Assembly: GCF_905475465.1 (NCBI RefSeq)
Contig: NC_062241.1
Coordinates: 6,510,001-6,574,000 of the forward strand
DNA from: Pieris napi
Taxonomy: Eukaryota; Arthropoda; Insecta; Lepidoptera; Pieridae
Reading direction: 5' to 3'
DNA: 64,000 bases
Below are positions 33,401 through 44,110 of this stretch, one piece after another. Under the pieces are notes generated by a model. It saw only the letters and a list, made by a program, of their open reading frames with translations. It did no database searches and was not told the DNA's origin. The first letter of the stretch is position 1. Every line of letters begins with the position of its first letter. The position numbers were made by a program, and so were the translations under genes.

Positions 33401-36400
33401 ATCACTTATTCCACGTCATTAAATTTGAATTTGTAGGCATCCCTACTCATCGGCAAAGAAGACAGAGGGTGTAGGCCGAGAGAAAAAGCCGGCGTAAAAA
33501 ACTCTCGGTACTCTTTTAAAATGGCAAATCATCAAACAACACTTATTTTAAAACAAATATCGCAAATTAATTAGAAGCAGCCTGTCTAGCACTAGTCCCA
33601 GGCCCTTTTATCAACTAGATAATCGTTGACTTTATAGTAAGCCTTTTACACAGCTTTTCTTTAATGAGAATGTAAGCGCGTGCTCCTATTTCACCACGCC
33701 TCCTGCTGATAGAGGACAAATCTTTGTTTTTAATTTATTTTACTATTATTAATTACTTAAGATGTCATGTGGAACATGGTGTAATGGTTGCAACTCCTTA
33801 CAAACGTTGTGTAAAACAAAAAACTTGGCGATTAAATAGAGTGGCGGAGAGTTTATTACCAGTTCTTCTCTTCCGTTCTACGCCCTTGATTTGAGAACTG
33901 GCTATAAATGTAAAATTAGAAGCATTTAATAATGTTTTATGACGTTCGTAAGTGTATATTGTGTTACCTATATGAATCAATGATTTTGAATTTTTAAGGT
34001 GCAATATCTATAGCGATAAATTTTGAAACTATGACGATGATAATTTTCACATTATGATAATATAAGTATTGTTATGTCTACATATAGCTTGGCCATTTAA
34101 AGGCTTATTCATTATATTTTACTATCAATTTGAAATAATGATTTATTTCTGAATATACACAATGTCAACTCTATTTCAGAATCGTATGTCTGAGCTGGTG
34201 TCAGTTGAGCCACGTCGCGCGAAGTTCATCGAGCAATCCTCTGCCATCCTCGACAGAATACCCGAGGCAGGCGCTGAGGTAACTATTTTTGTAAAAATCC
34301 TGAAGTCGAGACGTTAAGATATATTCCTAACAAAAAACAAACGTTTCTTGAAGTTATACTTCTTTATGCGCATTATGAAATATTGATGAGAGTAAAATTT
34401 TACGATGCGCGCGCACCGTGACACAAAATTAACAGAATGAAGTTGCCCACGGAAGATGCTACGGCATTGGACATAATTTAAATAAAAAAATTGAATAATA
34501 ATAGAACTTATGTTACACTTAATGTAAGAGAATAATAATAAATATTTATTTATTTAATTTTTCAAATGTAAACTGAACTTTATTGACTATAATGACTCCT
34601 TTTCTAGTCTTTGATTATTTAATTGTAATTAATTATTTGCATGCAATCAAAAACTATTTTTAATAATGCCAAAGAAGTATAACTTCTTATGCGCGTACAT
34701 AAGTACACGCACCCTTTTTTTTCTTATACAAGGAGTACTTTTTTAAGGAATATTAATAATATCATAGTTAAGGCTAAAATCTTAATATATAAATAAATTA
34801 CGCGTCACGTTGTTTGTCCGTTATTTACTCCTACACTACTTCAATTTCAATCAAATTTGCACACCGTGTGCAGTTGGACCTAACTTAAAAGATAGAATAG
34901 CTTACATATGTGTGTATGTCACTGAACTCCTCTTAAACGGCTGGACCGACTGTTTAGATTCACAAATCAGCCCGGCAGATGGCGCTGCAGTCGGTACTTC
35001 CATACTTTGTTTAATATCCTAATGGCTTGAAATATCATGCAGGACAACGTCTGTCGGGTCCGCTAGTAATTGTATAATGATTAATATTATGTCTGTAAGT
35101 CTATATTTGTTTCCCATAAAAATAGTTTTGGAACTCTTAGTGCTCCTAATTACTTATTAAGATGTATTTTAAAAATAAAAATAGAAATCGAACTTAAAAC
35201 ATCCATGATGAATGGATTGCATTTACAACGCGATTGATCAACCGATCTACGGGAACGTCATGTAAAAGTCTGCATGAATAATATATTGTATTCCAGGTGG
35301 GATGGCGCGTGGAACATCTAAACGTGAAGTGGGAGAGTCTCCGCCTGCTATTGAGTCCAGAACAGCAGCAGCGTGATGGAGACAACTCCGATACTGTTGG
35401 TTAGTTAAATTAATGTTGCTAGCCTATAGAAGAATTAGGTACTTAAATATAGAAACTTTTCTGTAAGTTTAAGCGTTAATTTTATAGATATTGTTGTGCT
35501 GTTTCCAATTTTTATTGTCACAAGGTTGATCTATATATATAAAAGAAAGTCGTGTTTGTTACAACACTTATAACTCGAGATCGGCTGGACCGATGTTAGT
35601 TATGTCTTTTTTGATGGATTTTTCTCTACTCCGAATAGCAGAATAAGTAATAAAATATCGGATAAGTTATCGAATAAGAATAAATTAATTAATTAATTTT
35701 ACGAATGCACACGGCATGTGGTGACATTTGTTGACAAAACTACGCATCATTTTACGTCGAATTCGTGTCACTTCAAGAAATTCCGAACTTGAAGTAAATG
35801 AGGAGATGCATAACCAGGCTTTGATCTTGATCGAAAACATGTGTTACCTCATCAAAAAATGTTGTAAAGCAGAAAGTGCTTTAACATGCAGTATCGCAAT
35901 ATTGGCAATAGAGAGAAGAGGCCTAATGTGTAAAACTGCCATTCTTCTTTTGCAATGGCAAGCAATAAAACATTTCTCTATTTGCAAAAAAGTTATCACC
36001 TTAATGAAATCCTAAAATAAGTTTAACTAAAGTAACAACGATATTATTATTAAGGCGGAACGAAGTTAGCCGGGTCAGCTAGTATATAATATATTTAATA
36101 ACTTCCATTGAACGCCATTTTTCCAATAAATCATAGAAATACCTGCCATCTAGTGTTGGTGTTATATAAACTGTTTTATTGGTGTGCTGCCATCTAACAT
36201 TATTTATTAGTACTACAGTAGATTATGAAACTCTGCAATTTAGCTTTTATTTAAGCATAAACCCGCGGTTTTACTTTAATTTATACTAAAATTAAACTGT
36301 ATTACAAATGGAGACGAGATACTTTACTTATAATAATAAGGAATTATGTATTCATATAATTAAAAAATAATGATGGTGATGAATGTGTAAATCATAAATC

Positions 36401-37162
36401 TTTATATAACAATAGTGTTAACAAGTAAAATTACTATCGGCCTTGTCGTCTTCTGATAAACAAATGATTGATGATATGATAACTTAAGATCACTAAGTTT
36501 ATACATGTTTAAAGTTGTTTGGAAAATAGTAACATTGTATTGTTCGCATAAGTGAAACCAAATTCATAACTTGTGGTAAGACGTAAATTTTTTAAACCTT
36601 CATTTTAAAATGAAATTTGGATTAAATTATTTTTTGATCACATTAATTAATTTGTAGGATATCTATTTTCAAAACTTTATTGTTTTTTGATTTTGCCTAT
36701 TAATCTTTAATGCCATGATGTCTTTGTACTTAACAAAGCCAACATGACATTATAGAGATTTTGATTTTGAGACAGCTTGAAGCAAGCTGGTACGATACAG
36801 ATAATCCTGCTGCAGGATATGTTAAGTTAAAAGAAAAAGTTAGTTTTTAAATTCTGATGTAGTTGATGTTCAAATTTTTACATACATATTTGAAAACAAA
36901 CAAGGGCTTGCGTTTTAAAAAAATATAATATGTTGTTATAGTTAAAACCGATCCTAAATATCTTAGTTATAAATAGTCCACCATCTGATTCATATAAATG
37001 CAATTAAAATAATATAATATTTTTGTATTAGACACTGCTCACGAGCTCCGTTGCCTTCGCCGTTGGTTACACGGAATGGAAGGCCGCTTACCGCCGCCTT
37101 CCCTAGCTGCTGCCCGCGCCTCACCCTACCATGAGCTGATGCGAAAACTACGCGAACACCAG
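30332..37162 (+). CDS. Spectrin-repeat protein, nesprin/Klarsicht/AKAP6-like (partial gene)
   Basis: Six exons with clean GT/AG borders join in phase into one frame of about 264 residues. Residues 1-85 are low in structure and end with DDLWPLLQHHYDYIMDNQII. Residues 86-220 form a spectrin-type three-helix repeat: helix A has SEFTELCQWLTHVQEEI with the conserved Trp, helix B has RRAKFIEQSSAILDRIPE, helix C has HLNVKWESLRLLL. A second repeat opens with ELRCLRRWLHGMEGRLP. The family assignment (nesprin-like proteins that link nucleus or membranes to the cytoskeleton) is inferred from pattern; the KASH or calponin-homology ends that would settle it are not in view. No start or stop codon was found. 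The introns are filled with transposons. The downstream intron exceeds 26.8 kb. Confidence 0.8.
30781..31142 (+). mobile_element. GAAGTNNNACTTC repeat family, copy 2 (intronic)
   Basis: It shares with the copy at 34346 the left end TTTTGAAGTT, the block GATGAGAGTA then TTTTTACGATGCG, and the right end GCCAAAGAAGTATAACTTCT followed by GTACA-rich sequence. It lies in the intron between exons 1 and 2 in view, in sense orientation. An inner hairpin pairs GATAAAAATTT with AGATTTTTATC near 31037-31067. Confidence 0.55.
31901..32039 (+). CDS. Exon 2 in view, spectrin-repeat gene
   Basis: Acceptor TAATTCCAG, donor AAG|GTAAAA. The first base completes the Arg codon begun in the previous exon; 46 codons follow: KEPCREAWRRSWGSAASGGS, then VADDLWPLLQHHYDYIMDNQ, then IIDSCK. 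The acidic/aromatic block with DDLW and HYDYIMD is strongly protein-like and helical. The exon ends in phase 0. Codon use is GC-richer than the introns on both sides. Confidence 0.85.
32389..32826 (-). mobile_element. Helitron, minus strand (intronic)
   Basis: On the minus strand it starts A|TCTATATATATAAAAATGAA, carries CGTTTTCCGTTGTCACGACA, and ends with the hairpin GGCGGTACGATGTCGCC followed by AGGCCAGCTAG|T. It occupies about half of the intron between exons 2 and 3 in view, antisense to the gene. No helicase coding remains. Confidence 0.75.
32890..33093 (+). CDS. Exon 3 in view, start of spectrin repeat
   Basis: Acceptor CAATTCCAG, donor ACG|GTAAGTG (near-consensus). It has 68 codons, phase 0 at both ends. 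It begins EANGELLSNNPSVLQNRPRL and later reads QWSLSQLISEFTELCQWLTH, the first helix of a spectrin-type repeat with its Trp, followed by VQEEIYSSPENLSSRKLRT. Confidence 0.9.
33355..33720 (-). mobile_element. LINE relic: end of ORF2 plus 3' UTR
   Basis: On the minus strand, a frame ends KAYYKVNDYLVDKRAWD and stop (33592-33594), the typical C-terminal end of jockey-like reverse-transcriptase proteins, preceded by GEIGARAYILIKEKLCK in a frame shifted by one base. After the stop come a 3' UTR with CTCTCGGCCTACACCCTCTG and CATCCC/ATGAGTAGGGATGCC blocks and AATAAA-type sequence near 33362-33380. The clade assignment is from motif memory. It lies in the intron between exons 3 and 4 in view. Confidence 0.7.
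33757..34000 (+). mobile_element. LINE 3' end, second copy of the 882-1116 type
   Basis: GATGTCATGTGGAACATGGT, AAAACTTGGCGATTAAATAG, TTCTTCTCTTCCGTTCTACG and TTGATTTGAGAACTGGC occur in the same order as in 882-1116. It sits back to back with the minus-strand LINE relic in the same intron. The tail is diverged. Confidence 0.75.
34180..34278 (+). CDS. Exon 4 in view, spectrin helix B
   Basis: Acceptor CTATTTCAG, donor GAG|GTAACT. It has 33 codons, phase 0 at both ends: NRMSELVSVEPRRAKFIEQS then SAILDRIPEAGAE. The heptad-like spacing of V, F, I, L and I fits the second helix of a spectrin repeat. Confidence 0.88.
34346..34723 (+). mobile_element. GAAGTNNNACTTC repeat family, copy 3 (intronic)
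   Basis: Left end TTGAAGTTATACTTCTTTAT, then GATGAGAGTAAAATTTTACG and a GCGCGCGCACCGTGACAC block; right end AAGAAGTATAACTTCTTATG followed by CGCGTACATAAGTACACGCA. The GAAGTTATACTTC-type motif is nearly palindromic, so the two ends can be read as direct or inverted repeats. It lies in the intron between exons 4 and 5 in view. Confidence 0.6.
34780..35066 (+). mobile_element. Chimeric Helitron (intronic)
   Basis: A|TCTTAATATATAAATAAATT begins and GGGTCCGCTAG|T ends the element. The first ~125 bp (GCGTCACGTTGTTTGTCC, CACACCGTGTGCAGTTGG) match the head of the Helitrons at 52087 and 59856. From about 34910 the sequence switches to that of the Helitron at 12637 (GTGTGTATGTCACTGAACT, CAGATGGCGCTGCAGTCGG) up to the 3' end. 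Confidence 0.75.
35297..35399 (+). CDS. Exon 5 in view, spectrin helix C
   Basis: Acceptor GTATTCCAG, donor TTG|GTTAGT. It has 34 codons plus one base: VGWRVEHLNVKWESLRLLLS, then PEQQQRDGDNSDTV. HLNVKWESL is the typical third-helix signature of spectrin repeats. The acidic tail is a linker to the next repeat. The exon ends in phase 1. Confidence 0.88.
35530..36082 (+). mobile_element. Helitron with helicase-like relic (intronic)
   Basis: It starts A|TCTATATATATAAAAGAAAG and ends with the hairpin GGCGGAACGAAGTTAGCC, then GGGTCAGCTAG|T. It contains an open stretch (35728-36015) with coding character and lies in the intron between exons 5 and 6 in view. Confidence 0.75.
35787..35860 (+). pseudogene. 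Possible Helitron helicase remnant
   Basis: Within the Helitron, the frame reads LEVNEEMHNQALILIENMCY. This resembles the pattern (Y/H)NxALIxIEDxC that I remember from the helicase part of insect Helitron proteins. The continuation does not match and the flanks are frameshifted, so at most a short piece of the old protein remains. Resemblance is judged by eye only. Confidence 0.35.
37032..37162 (+). CDS. Exon 6 in view, next spectrin repeat
   Basis: Acceptor TTGTATTAG, donor CAG|GTTAGT. Two bases complete Asp from the previous exon, then 43 codons: TAHELRCLRRWLHGMEGRLP, then PPSLAAARASPYHELMRKLR, then EHQ. LRCLRRWL is a helix A of a second repeat. It ends in phase 0, and a further exon must exist downstream, but I could not find it before 64000. 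Confidence 0.88.
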
Positions 37163-37209
37163 GTTAGTTCACATTATGTATCAACGGTTTATTGAAAAAA
37201 AAAAATTAA

Positions 37210-37266
37210 AAAAATATCTTATATTACCGTACCATAACATTCATGGTACGGTAATATAAGATATTT
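37210..37266. repeat. Perfect 25-bp hairpin just after an exon
   Basis: AAAATATCTTATATTACCGT plus ACCAT (37210-37234) is perfectly complementary to 37242-37266, with a 7-base loop AACATTC. It begins 48 bp after the donor of the last exon in view, so it lies in the nascent intron RNA. No similar copy is seen elsewhere in the window. Confidence 0.8.
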
Positions 37267-37539
37267 TCAATTAGTTTTTTACGCTAGCTTTTGTTTTTAG
37301 ATAATAGCTGACCACAAATAATAATAGAATATTTTCTCAGTTGGTGTGTTCATTTTAAATAAGCTGTTTATTTTAACGCCATCTAGCGAGACAATACTGC
37401 TTCCTTGCAACATAGGTACAGTGTATCGAGGAGATTTATGACTTAATTTTAAAACATTTTGTCTGAACTTTATTAATACTAATCGCCTCCGTCGCTTAAT
37501 GTTTAATGCATCCCATGGCCTTTAGTTACGGGTATGCAA

Positions 37540-37762
37540 TCTACTATATAAAAATAAGTCGGGTTTTCCTTCCTGACGCTATAACTCCAGAACGCACGAA
37601 CCGATTTCCACGGTTTTTCATTCGTTAGAAAGGTCTCGGGCTCCGTGAGGTTTATAGCAAAGAAAATTCAGGAAAAATTTCAACAGAAAAGCGGGTTCAC
37701 CAAACGAAATGTTACATAAAACGAAGCCATCTGGTGGCGAAACAGTTCGCCGAGTTTGCTAG
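37540..37762 (+). mobile_element. Short non-autonomous Helitron
   Basis: A|TCTACTATATAAAAATAAGT begins, and the hairpin GGCGAAACAGTTCGCC followed by GAGTTTGCTAG|T ends the element. The body contains ACGCTATAACTCCAGAACGC and ACGAACCGATTTCCACGG. No coding frame. Confidence 0.8.
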
Positions 37763-40700
37763 TCATAGTATAAATAATAATAATAGCGGTGATCTCCTCG
37801 GTTAGATGCTTAAATAGCCAGTCAAAATGAAACTTCCTAATACGTATAGCTTAGCATATCAACTCCGTAAGTTCTCCTAGCAGAGTTCGGAATACAATCT
37901 AAATCAAATAGAAGACTTATGGTATATAAGATAACCTAAGATGCGTGAAAATCTTATCAAAAAAACTTAGTTTTTTTTAAACTACATGCGCGAACTTTGG
38001 GCAAGTTGCAGTTTGATCTTCATTTTAAATTCGCTGTAGACTGACAAAAAAAATAGGCTCTAAGCCTATGTTGAAGAGAAACGAGGAATTGATACACGGA
38101 CATTGCGAATCAAGCCGAACTTATTACATTTTCTTAGATGAAATTAATTCCATGTTATGCCACGACAATGCTCTAATTATGTTGGTACATTATCGTTATT
38201 CGTTCCTGGTGTTACAATAATGAGGCCAGATTATCAACGAGCGTAACTTCGTGACGTGTGCTGCACGAGTTGTTTTACATATAGTGATGCAGTTTACTAA
38301 CTACCGTCAGTTGGGAAAAATACTTTGTTCAGATTATAATACTTAATTTTTCGTAGTCTTCATTTTTGAAGGTTGTGCTTGGAAGTAGCTCTATCCTCGG
38401 CTTGTCTCAAGGCACTACGGATTTATATCCATATTATCCCTATATTGTATTTTGATAAGACTTATTCTGGAATACAAAACTCATAGTTTTAATGATGCAT
38501 GTACATAATCTTAGTTATTAATATATTTATAATTATTACTGTAACGCCCTACATCGATATTGTGTTCAACATGTTCCAAGTAAATTAGTGTACTACGGGT
38601 CTTATCAATCGTAATAATTAATTAGGAGAGAGTAATAGTTTATAGTAGTTCAGAGATTCTTACAACTATAGATAGCTCTTTACGATATAAGTATTGGTTA
38701 AAATGTTCTTAAAATAATTTTAGATTATATTTCAAAATTTCATGTCTTTTTGACTTGCCTTGTCTTTTTGCTCATCATGTGAATCCGTGAATATACCCAT
38801 AATTTCCTAATTTACAAGTCTGTGCACTGTGACAAAACCCTATTCTTACTCCATAGGTTTTGTCACATAATGCAGTGTTTACTTTCTTTTCCGTACTTTA
38901 ATGATAATTTTGATCAAGTCCGATAAGCTTTAAGTACAAAAGTAACACGACTTACTATTACATTTATTAGTCTTGTGTTACGTAAACAATAGATATACCA
39001 CATGTGGAGGAACTTCGATAAGTATTTTCTTACATAATAAAAAAATGTGTTGTGTTTTAATCTGTACTAATATAATTAAAAATTCGAACGTCATCACTTC
39101 AATGAAGTAATAAAAAAATTTTATGTATAGTAATTTATACCGTATGTTATATTGGGACAGTGTGGGAATAGTGGGTTTCAGTTCAGAACAACCATATAGA
39201 AATTTATATATTCCTAACTATAAACACGATTATGGACGTAATGTTTCCATAAAAGTCGTGCTGCCGTCCTTTAAATTATATTTAATGATATGTAAACTAA
39301 ATTTAAATCTTAATGCGAGGCGACAGCGGTTTTCTAATAAAACTATGGTTAGAGAAGAGTTTTTCTCTTACCATACAAGATCTGTAATTAACATGAGAAA
39401 GTTTATCTCGTGCTCATCAGATGACCTGTATTGTTTAATTGGCTTATCATTTTCGCACGTGTAATGAGCACGTAAAGCTCACTGAATGGATAGTTAAATT
39501 GTTAGCGTTTTCGGATGAAAGTGATAGCAAGGATCTACATGCAGTAAAAAACAAATATGATATAAAATTCTCATAATGCGTTACTAGATAGGTAGGTAGG
39601 TATATATATATTTTTTAATATTTATTATTGCTTAATATATCATATATAATCTAAAAGTACAAAAAACACCAAAAAAAGTGTTAAAGTTGGTATCTGAAGG
39701 GCTACACTACAGTACAAATTTTAAATTCCTTATAAACTAAATATCTTTAAAAAATACAATTAAGACAAAAAACTAAACGAAAACAACAACAAACAGAAAA
39801 ACTAAACGTTATACCTTATACATAATATTGAATCTATCTTAAATTTATGGAGCCAACAACAACATTCACGGATGGCTAAAAGATATTACTAGTACCTAAT
39901 AAATATCGGTCTGTTTTTAAAAATATTGGACATTGACGCCTATAAATCATATTCATTTAACAATCTTAATAAATAATATATTGTCATAATAAATAATATA
40001 ATATTAATCTTAATAAATAATATTATGTAATAAATCCCGCGTATTTGTTTATGGACACTCATTTGATATAAAATATAAACGCTTATAAACACTCATAGAG
40101 CAGAATGCTCGCGTGTTTGTGGTATTATATAAGGAAGTATTGTTTGAAGAAAAAGAATAATTGTTAGGTATATTAAATCGGATAGAGCCTTGCAAATAAT
40201 AATTCAATTGACTAAGCAATCCAATATATGTATTCGCAAAGTGAATCCAAAATCTGTTATACATTAAGAAACACAAGAATTTACTGATTCGATTTGTAAG
40301 ACTTTCTACTCCTTATGGGAAATTTTCAATTTGTTTTGTGAATCTAAAAGTAATTTGTGTTCTTGGGTTATTAGGTTTGAGGACTATACCTATATAATCG
40401 AGGAATGTAACCGTAATTTTACTGCCTCTGTCACCTGAAGTCCTTTATATAATTGTATTGCTATATATCAATTACTTATAATATATATCTTAATTATAAT
40501 ATATAACGAAACGTAGATTTAGCGCCTAAAATATGCTTTGTATAGGAAAGAACTACTTGTAACAATTATGTTGAATATTTTTTCGGAAGAACGTAGCGAT
40601 CAGAAATTAGGTTTTCTCTTGAACTTCACTTTAAGATGGTATCTTCTGAATTCAATATTTATGTTCAAACTAGATTCTGCCACAATTTCGACCGCGTGGG

Positions 40701-43700
40701 TTTCGTGTATTTAAGCAAGAATTTTGCGACCTCTTCAACAATTAATATCTTATAACCAAAATAACTTTGACTTCTCAGGAATTTACACTATCTATTGGTG
40801 AAAATTGTACAAAAATATCGTCATAGTCGTAGAATAGTGACGGATCTGACAAATAGTAAACTTTACAGGGCAGCCATTTCAAAATACATAATATAATCAT
40901 GTTAGTTTTTGTTATAACTTTCAAATTCAAATTCTGTGTATTATGAAAATTGGCATACAAGCAAACAAAAGGGTTTGTTTTGAAACAAAATAAAAATAAT
41001 AACATTAAATTACACAGTTTTCTAAAAAAATCACATGTTTCTATCAAATCTGTCGCCGTAATATTTAGTCAATGTAGTATCCAAATATGATAAAAAGTGG
41101 ATTTTGGATTTTTTTCAAATCCGACATTGTTCTACGATCATGACGATATGTTCAGTTTTCGGGCTCATTCTTTAAGATGAATGAAAAAAAATAATATCTT
41201 TGAATATCAACTTAAAGCAGTATAAAAGCTGTCCAATGGTATAACCGTAAGACTTGACTATGAATGTGCTTAGCATGAACAGTTACCATTGAAGCTTCAT
41301 AGCCTTATCATAACACAATCTATAAATCATAGACAGGTACAAACAACGTCCATTTCCTATGATTGTATTTAAAATCCACCACGCTATCACCATTTCTCCT
41401 TGCTCGTAAAGCGCGCACAAACGCTCAATAAATCACAGGCATACGTTATGGAGATTGTAGGGAGCCAATTTTTGAGTTACGCAAATGCGTTGGTTATTTA
41501 TTGCTAATTCGTAAGATAAGTAGTAAATAAAACGTTTACGACTAAAGATGGTCGTTTAGGCCTGAAACAATAAAAGGTTCGATAATTTATATTTTAAATA
41601 ATTGATAGGATTTTGTTTTGTGTTCTATAAATGATAAAAGTATTTTTTTATATTTTCAAGCGGATGTTTGAAGTTTTAAATCAAAATCACTTATTTGATT
41701 TTAAGTTTTAACTAAGTGTGTGATTATTGAATTAAAAACAATAAATATCTATTGATCCTTCGTTACAATTGCAGCTGAATTTATAATTAAAAACACAAAA
41801 AAAAAATCACCAAGTTACCTCTAATTTTTGAATAATTAAGTTTTTTATTCGAGAGCTGTTATTAGCGATTATATTAAATATTGTATATTTTACGTGTTAT
41901 TTAAATAAAAAGCAATTGGCGCTTACTTAATTTTTTTCCGCAAAACACTGTCTCATGTCACGTGAACTTTTGCCATATATTTGTTTTACCAGTCAGTGGC
42001 GAATCGCTTCATTGAGACGAATACAATACGTTTCTTTCAAGCTCGTCATAATAAAACTAAACTAACACGCTTTCAAATTAATAATATTAGTAGTAATATA
42101 TTATACGTTAGTAGTAATACTCGTATATAATTCAAATGAAAAAAATCAATTAAATTTTAAATCAAATGGTATTTTTTGATTTTATTGAGCATGATACGTA
42201 TACAAATTTATTTGCCAGTGTAGTGTGTTAATAAATAGATAAAACAAATCAACTAATAGTAATAATGGTAAAAAATATAAAAAGACTCACTCTTATATTT
42301 TTGCTAGAGTATAGAAATGATGATCATTATCAAAATAATGTTAAGAATCGGTTTAGTAGTTATAGAGTTTGCCATTACCAACAAACTATGAAAATTAATT
42401 TAATATGTGTATTATATATATGTAATAGTATAGATAACCCCAAATTTATACATTTGGTCCACATTTTACGTGCAAGTTTTCACTATAATCAACAAGCATT
42501 ACAATTGACAAGAATCATAAACTAATACATATTACCTACTATCTACGGTTTAGAATTTTGTTGGTATTCAATAGTGCAATAGATTAGTAAAGGCCCTGTT
42601 CGGCTGACAATTACAAGAAAACTACACTTAGGTACAGGTGAGCAGGTTTAATTGCTACTGTTGCCACGTGGTGAATCTGGCAATCGTTAAGTAAATCGGA
42701 TATTAATAATATTTGATCTAATTTTATTGCATATACTACGCACCGTACAAAATGCCCTTGAGTGACCCGTTCTGTGTACTATAGATGCGCGACCATTGCG
42801 GTACGGTGATTGAGTTTGTGACTAAAGCGAGCGGAAGAAGACACACTGTTAAATTCATAAATTTTGCTTGCTTTAGGCGCACTCTTAAATCAAGCGATTA
42901 GTTAATAACGTAGAAATACATTACGCATAAAGTGACTTAATTAAAATATTTTTGAATGAACATTCAAAAATCGTTGCGTCTATGGAATTATTACCTTTGT
43001 TAACAAGTCGTCAGCACACACGTTGACATGCCCTGCAACATTTGCGGTGATGAAGGGTTGTTGACACTTGCGGGACTTCATGTTACCTGTGAAGCGGTGT
43101 GCTATGTTATATTTGAAACGTACATCAATATTTAAAGAAAGACTCATTATCATTCTTTAAAATAATTATAGTAATGATTTTTATTATTAAACACATATTT
43201 GTTATTGGTCACTTATTATGGATATAGCAAATTCAAACGAAATAAAGCTATGTGTAGACACACTACGCACCTTTGACTTGATTCTGTTAATTTTACACCC
43301 ATAAGAATAGCATGTCATATTTGCACAAAAACACAGTACACATATTGTACAGCTAAATTACAACCTGTTATAATGCGTCTGAAATGCATGTAAAAGATAC
43401 CTCATAGTTTGAGTTGATTTTTGATTGGCGTAGGCGACGCTGAGAGAACAAAATGAGGCGGAAATAAATTCATTCAACGGCTTAATTAGAACGATTCAAT
43501 GTAGGCGTTAATCCGAGGTGATATAAACAGTGATTTAAATGCAAACGATTATGTCGCACTCGATAACTATATCGATTTCGACTCGAATGCAATTTGAATC
43601 GAGATGTTTGAATCGTTGAGTTGGGTGATTAATAAATTTATCGACGCGTAAGATCAGTTGCTTTCGCTTCGAGATTTATACGGGTTTAATTAACATTCGT

Positions 43701-43984
43701 TGTTGCTTGTTGCGTTTAGTTTTAACTAGAAACTGGACAGGGGAACGTGTGCCCAACATCTAGATCGGATTTAATGAACATTGATTTGAGATTGACTTAG
43801 CAGTTAGCATGTTTAGGATGCTAACGACTTTCTCATTTGTAAATAAAAAAGTAAATATAATGTTAATATGTGAGGAACATGTATACTAACTTTTTTAGTA
43901 TAGTAGTTTTATTCTAAGAGTACATTGTCTTCACATATAATTATTTAACTAATGTAAACAAAATATTGTAAACCTATTTTAAAA
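37763..43984. other. Large intron or intergenic stretch, nothing recognised
   Basis: No splice-supported exon was found. The 113-codon frame at 39123-39464 and frames at 40049-40276, 40775-41047 and 42265-42525 are rich in Asn, Tyr, Ile and Lys, as expected of random AT-rich sequence. AT-rich repeats of AATAAT type lie at 39960-40035. Confidence 0.4.
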
Positions 43985-44110
43985 GAATAAGTGTGGAGTT
44001 TCTTGCCCAATCTTCTCCACACGAAACTACCTTTTGGAAGAGGCAACTAGTCGACTTGACTTGACTCAAATATCGCAAAGGTTTCGACTATCTATTGTAT
44101 TATTAATTTA
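43985..44110 (+). mobile_element. Possible LINE 3' end fragment
   Basis: GTGTGGAGTTTCTTGCCCAA, TCTTCTCCACACGAAACTAC and GGCAACTAGTCGACTTGACT resemble the GAGTTTCTTGCCGGTTCTTC-type 3' UTR that I remember from lepidopteran LINEs. No second copy in the window confirms it. Confidence 0.4.

Noticed and set aside
35194..35385. 63-codon minus-strand frame
   Set aside because: Antisense shadow of exon 5 of the spectrin-repeat gene.
39123..39464. 113-codon plus-strand open frame
   Set aside because: Amino-acid composition follows AT-rich base composition (Asn, Tyr, Leu, Ile, Ser); no recognisable domain.
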